This document shows, piece by piece, positions 61,997 through 64,000 of a DNA stretch of 64,000 nucleotides (positions within the stretch are counted from its first letter, which is position 1; each line of letters opens with the position of its first letter). This DNA is from Anaeramoeba flamelloides (lineage: Eukaryota > Metamonada > Anaeramoebidae), in the NCBI GenBank assembly GCA_027625915.1, contig JANTQA010000036.1:8701001-8765000 (forward strand), in the 5' to 3' direction. A program made the translations under genes and the position numbers. The notes beneath the pieces are model-generated. The model saw only the letters and a list, made by a program, of their open reading frames with translations, was not told the origin of the DNA and ran no database searches.

Positions 61997-62794
61997 TATA
62001 TATGTATGTATGTATCAAAAAAAAGTGCTTTATATTGATTTATCTTTCAACTAGAAACAGAAAATGTTATTTAAAAAATCAAAAGATATTCTTCCATTTT
62101 TTGAATTTTTTTTTTTTTTTAGGAATTACTTTGTGTAATTTATGTTAAATGTTTTATTTTACTAAATATATTTTGCGGAATTTATTTTATGTTAAAGATA
62201 TTATGTAATTTCTGTTCCGAAATACAATTTTTTGATAATTTTTTTTTTTACAAAATTAAAATCTCGTGCAAAAATGTTTGACGGAAATAATTTAAAAGTA
62301 ATAATACAAATTATAAAAATCTAGTAACAGATAGCTCAATAAGAAGAAAAAAAAAAGTTAATCAAAGAGTTTCAAGATATAGGATATTAGTTTCAGATCA
62401 TTACACTAAACTGAAGAAAAAATTATTTATTTTATCATATCTCATATCCCAAAGAGGAAGTCTTAACGAACATTAGAAATTCTAAAAAATTGTTATGCAT
62501 TAATAAATGATAATCACTAATTAGGATAGTCAAAAATTGAAATAATGAAAGACAAAACTATTAATTGTTTTTTTTTGTTTTGAATTCCCATTTATAATTT
62601 AAATAACAGTATTGAATTTTGATCTTTTATTAAGAAAAAATCATCTAATTTGAATTTTCTGTTCCATAATGAACATTAGCAAAAATAATACCTCAAAAGA
62701 TGAATGATCTTTAAAATTTAACAAAAAAAATCTATATTGGAATTTCTGTTTCCAAAATGAATTGAAAATGTTTATGTTCAATCAATTTAGCATA

Positions 62795-63215
62795 TCAGAA
62801 AAAAAGTTTAAAATGGAAAAAAATTGTCAAATCGATTCGAATTGAAAACAGTAGTAAAAGTTCACATTTTCAAATATTATCTTAATTATTTTTTCCTTCA
62901 TTTGAAAACAAAAACCAAACCTAAAAATTAGATTTTTTATTTGAATCAAAATAGAATCCAAAACAAAAAATCAAATTAAACTAAAATTTAAGCATATTCA
63001 ATCGTTCAATTTTGGCAAGATTTGAATTTTAATGGTGAGCCTTAGTAAAATTGAATTTTTTTCGGATTTTTTTTGACAGTAGTTGATTTTCTTATTCATG
63101 TGAAATTGGTTTTAAGAGTTTAACAGATGGTATTATTTCAGTTTGAGAAATTTCAAGTTTTTATATCTTTTTTGATCAGTGAAAAAATAAGAAGAAGAAT
63201 ATTTGAAAAGTTTCC
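62795..63215 (+). repeat. Dispersed repeat family D, copy 2
   Basis: Partner of 22905-23330: AAAAATTGTCAAATCGATT near 62820, AAATTAGATTTTTTATTTGAAT-like near 62925, and TTTGATCAGTGAAAAAATAAG near 63170. No coding frame is shared. Confidence 0.6.
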
Positions 63216-64000
63216 TTTTCGTTCTCTTTTTGTAATTACTATCAATTTTACAAACAAAATCAATTTGACAATTTTTTTCCTGAAAAGTTTGATAAAACTG
63301 AAAATATTCATTTTCTTTGAATACCCACACGATTTACAGAATAACATCAGTAAGTACTTTTCTCATTAGGTTTTAAATGAAAAATGGCAATCTAAAAAAT
63401 TACTAATTAAAAAGATCATTCAACTAAAGTTTTGATCCATTTAAAAGATCAAATATCATAAAAGACATATTTTTCTCAATTTTTTTGGTGTTTTTTTACA
63501 ATTATTTGATGTATTTTTTATTTTTGGTCCGATTTAGTCGTTTCTGAAAATGATAAAACATAAATATTCCATATGGTCACATTCTATGAGACTTTTAAAA
63601 ATTACGATTTGATTTATTTTATGATTTTAATAATGCTCCCTAAATTATGGGAATTACTTTATAATACCATTAAAATCAAATTATGAGAAATAAAAATTTT
63701 ATCTCAAATTTAAATAAGGAAGATTTAAAATCTCGAAAAATATCGTTTCTAATTGTTTTGTGAAGATCTTGGGTTTTTTCAACACATAATTACTAAAATT
63801 ATTTTGGGGAAACTTGAAATAAAAATTTTCATTTAAATTAGGGAAAATAGTTTAGAAAATTACTCATCGTAACACACCAATTTGAAAATACTAATTGGGT
63901 AATTTATTTAAAAAAAATAAAACTGTTGAGTTAGACAATCATTATTAAATTAATGATACAACCGTTCCAACCCTACCGTGAAATCTATGATAAACAGAAA

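Larger units (their letters stand above)
60562..64000. other. Right-edge intergenic stretch
   Basis: Two neighbouring M1 transposons (60843-61373 and 61464-61996), repeat D copy 2 (62795-63215), and otherwise featureless AT-rich DNA. A CCCATTTATAATTTAAATAACAG-like string near 62588 resembles the right end of the 6664-6834 MITE. Confidence 0.6.

Overview
The window is nuclear DNA from a very AT-rich protist. It has long single-exon and intron-bearing genes, GT-AG introns of about 90-680 bp, the standard genetic code (TAA/TGA stops, no reassigned codons inside a 2,200-codon frame), lysine/asparagine/glutamate-rich linkers, and eukaryote-only genes: heterotrimeric G-protein alpha, Beclin-1 and Furry. 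The gene set and the low-complexity style fit a free-living amoeboid protist, for example an Anaeramoeba-like metamonad. That assignment is inference; no rRNA or other taxonomic marker is present.

Layout: ankyrin-repeat protein (215-4516, -); repeat-rich gap; signal-anchored protein ending in a degenerate glycerophosphodiesterase-like domain (9932-12072, +, three exons worked out here); 7.5-kb gap with repeats and foldbacks; HEPN-like protein (19598-20272, +); 5.9-kb gap with repeats and a MITE; RING-finger protein (26218-27216, +); gap; Beclin-1/Atg6 (30054-32654, -, four exons, all introns phase 1); gap with repeats and a transposon; G-alpha (38614-44393, -, six exons including a 13-nt microexon and a 4.2-kb intron holding repeats); 9.3-kb gap with several elements; Furry/Tao3-type scaffold (53706-60561, -, one apparent frameshift near the N-terminus); two adjacent transposons and a decayed right edge.

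The genes do not form an operon or a single pathway. Beclin (autophagy/PI3-kinase), G-alpha (receptor signalling) and Furry (NDR-kinase polarity scaffold) are housekeeping signalling genes scattered singly among non-coding DNA. Most of the gaps hold nothing I recognise. They do contain several dispersed, mutually similar repeat families, including TA-flanked elements of about 530-555 bp with inverted ends (Tc1/mariner-like), small MITEs, foldback structures, and a roughly 1-kb repeat carrying remnants of an unrecognised short protein. All exon models were made by eye from reading frame, splice signals and family conservation.
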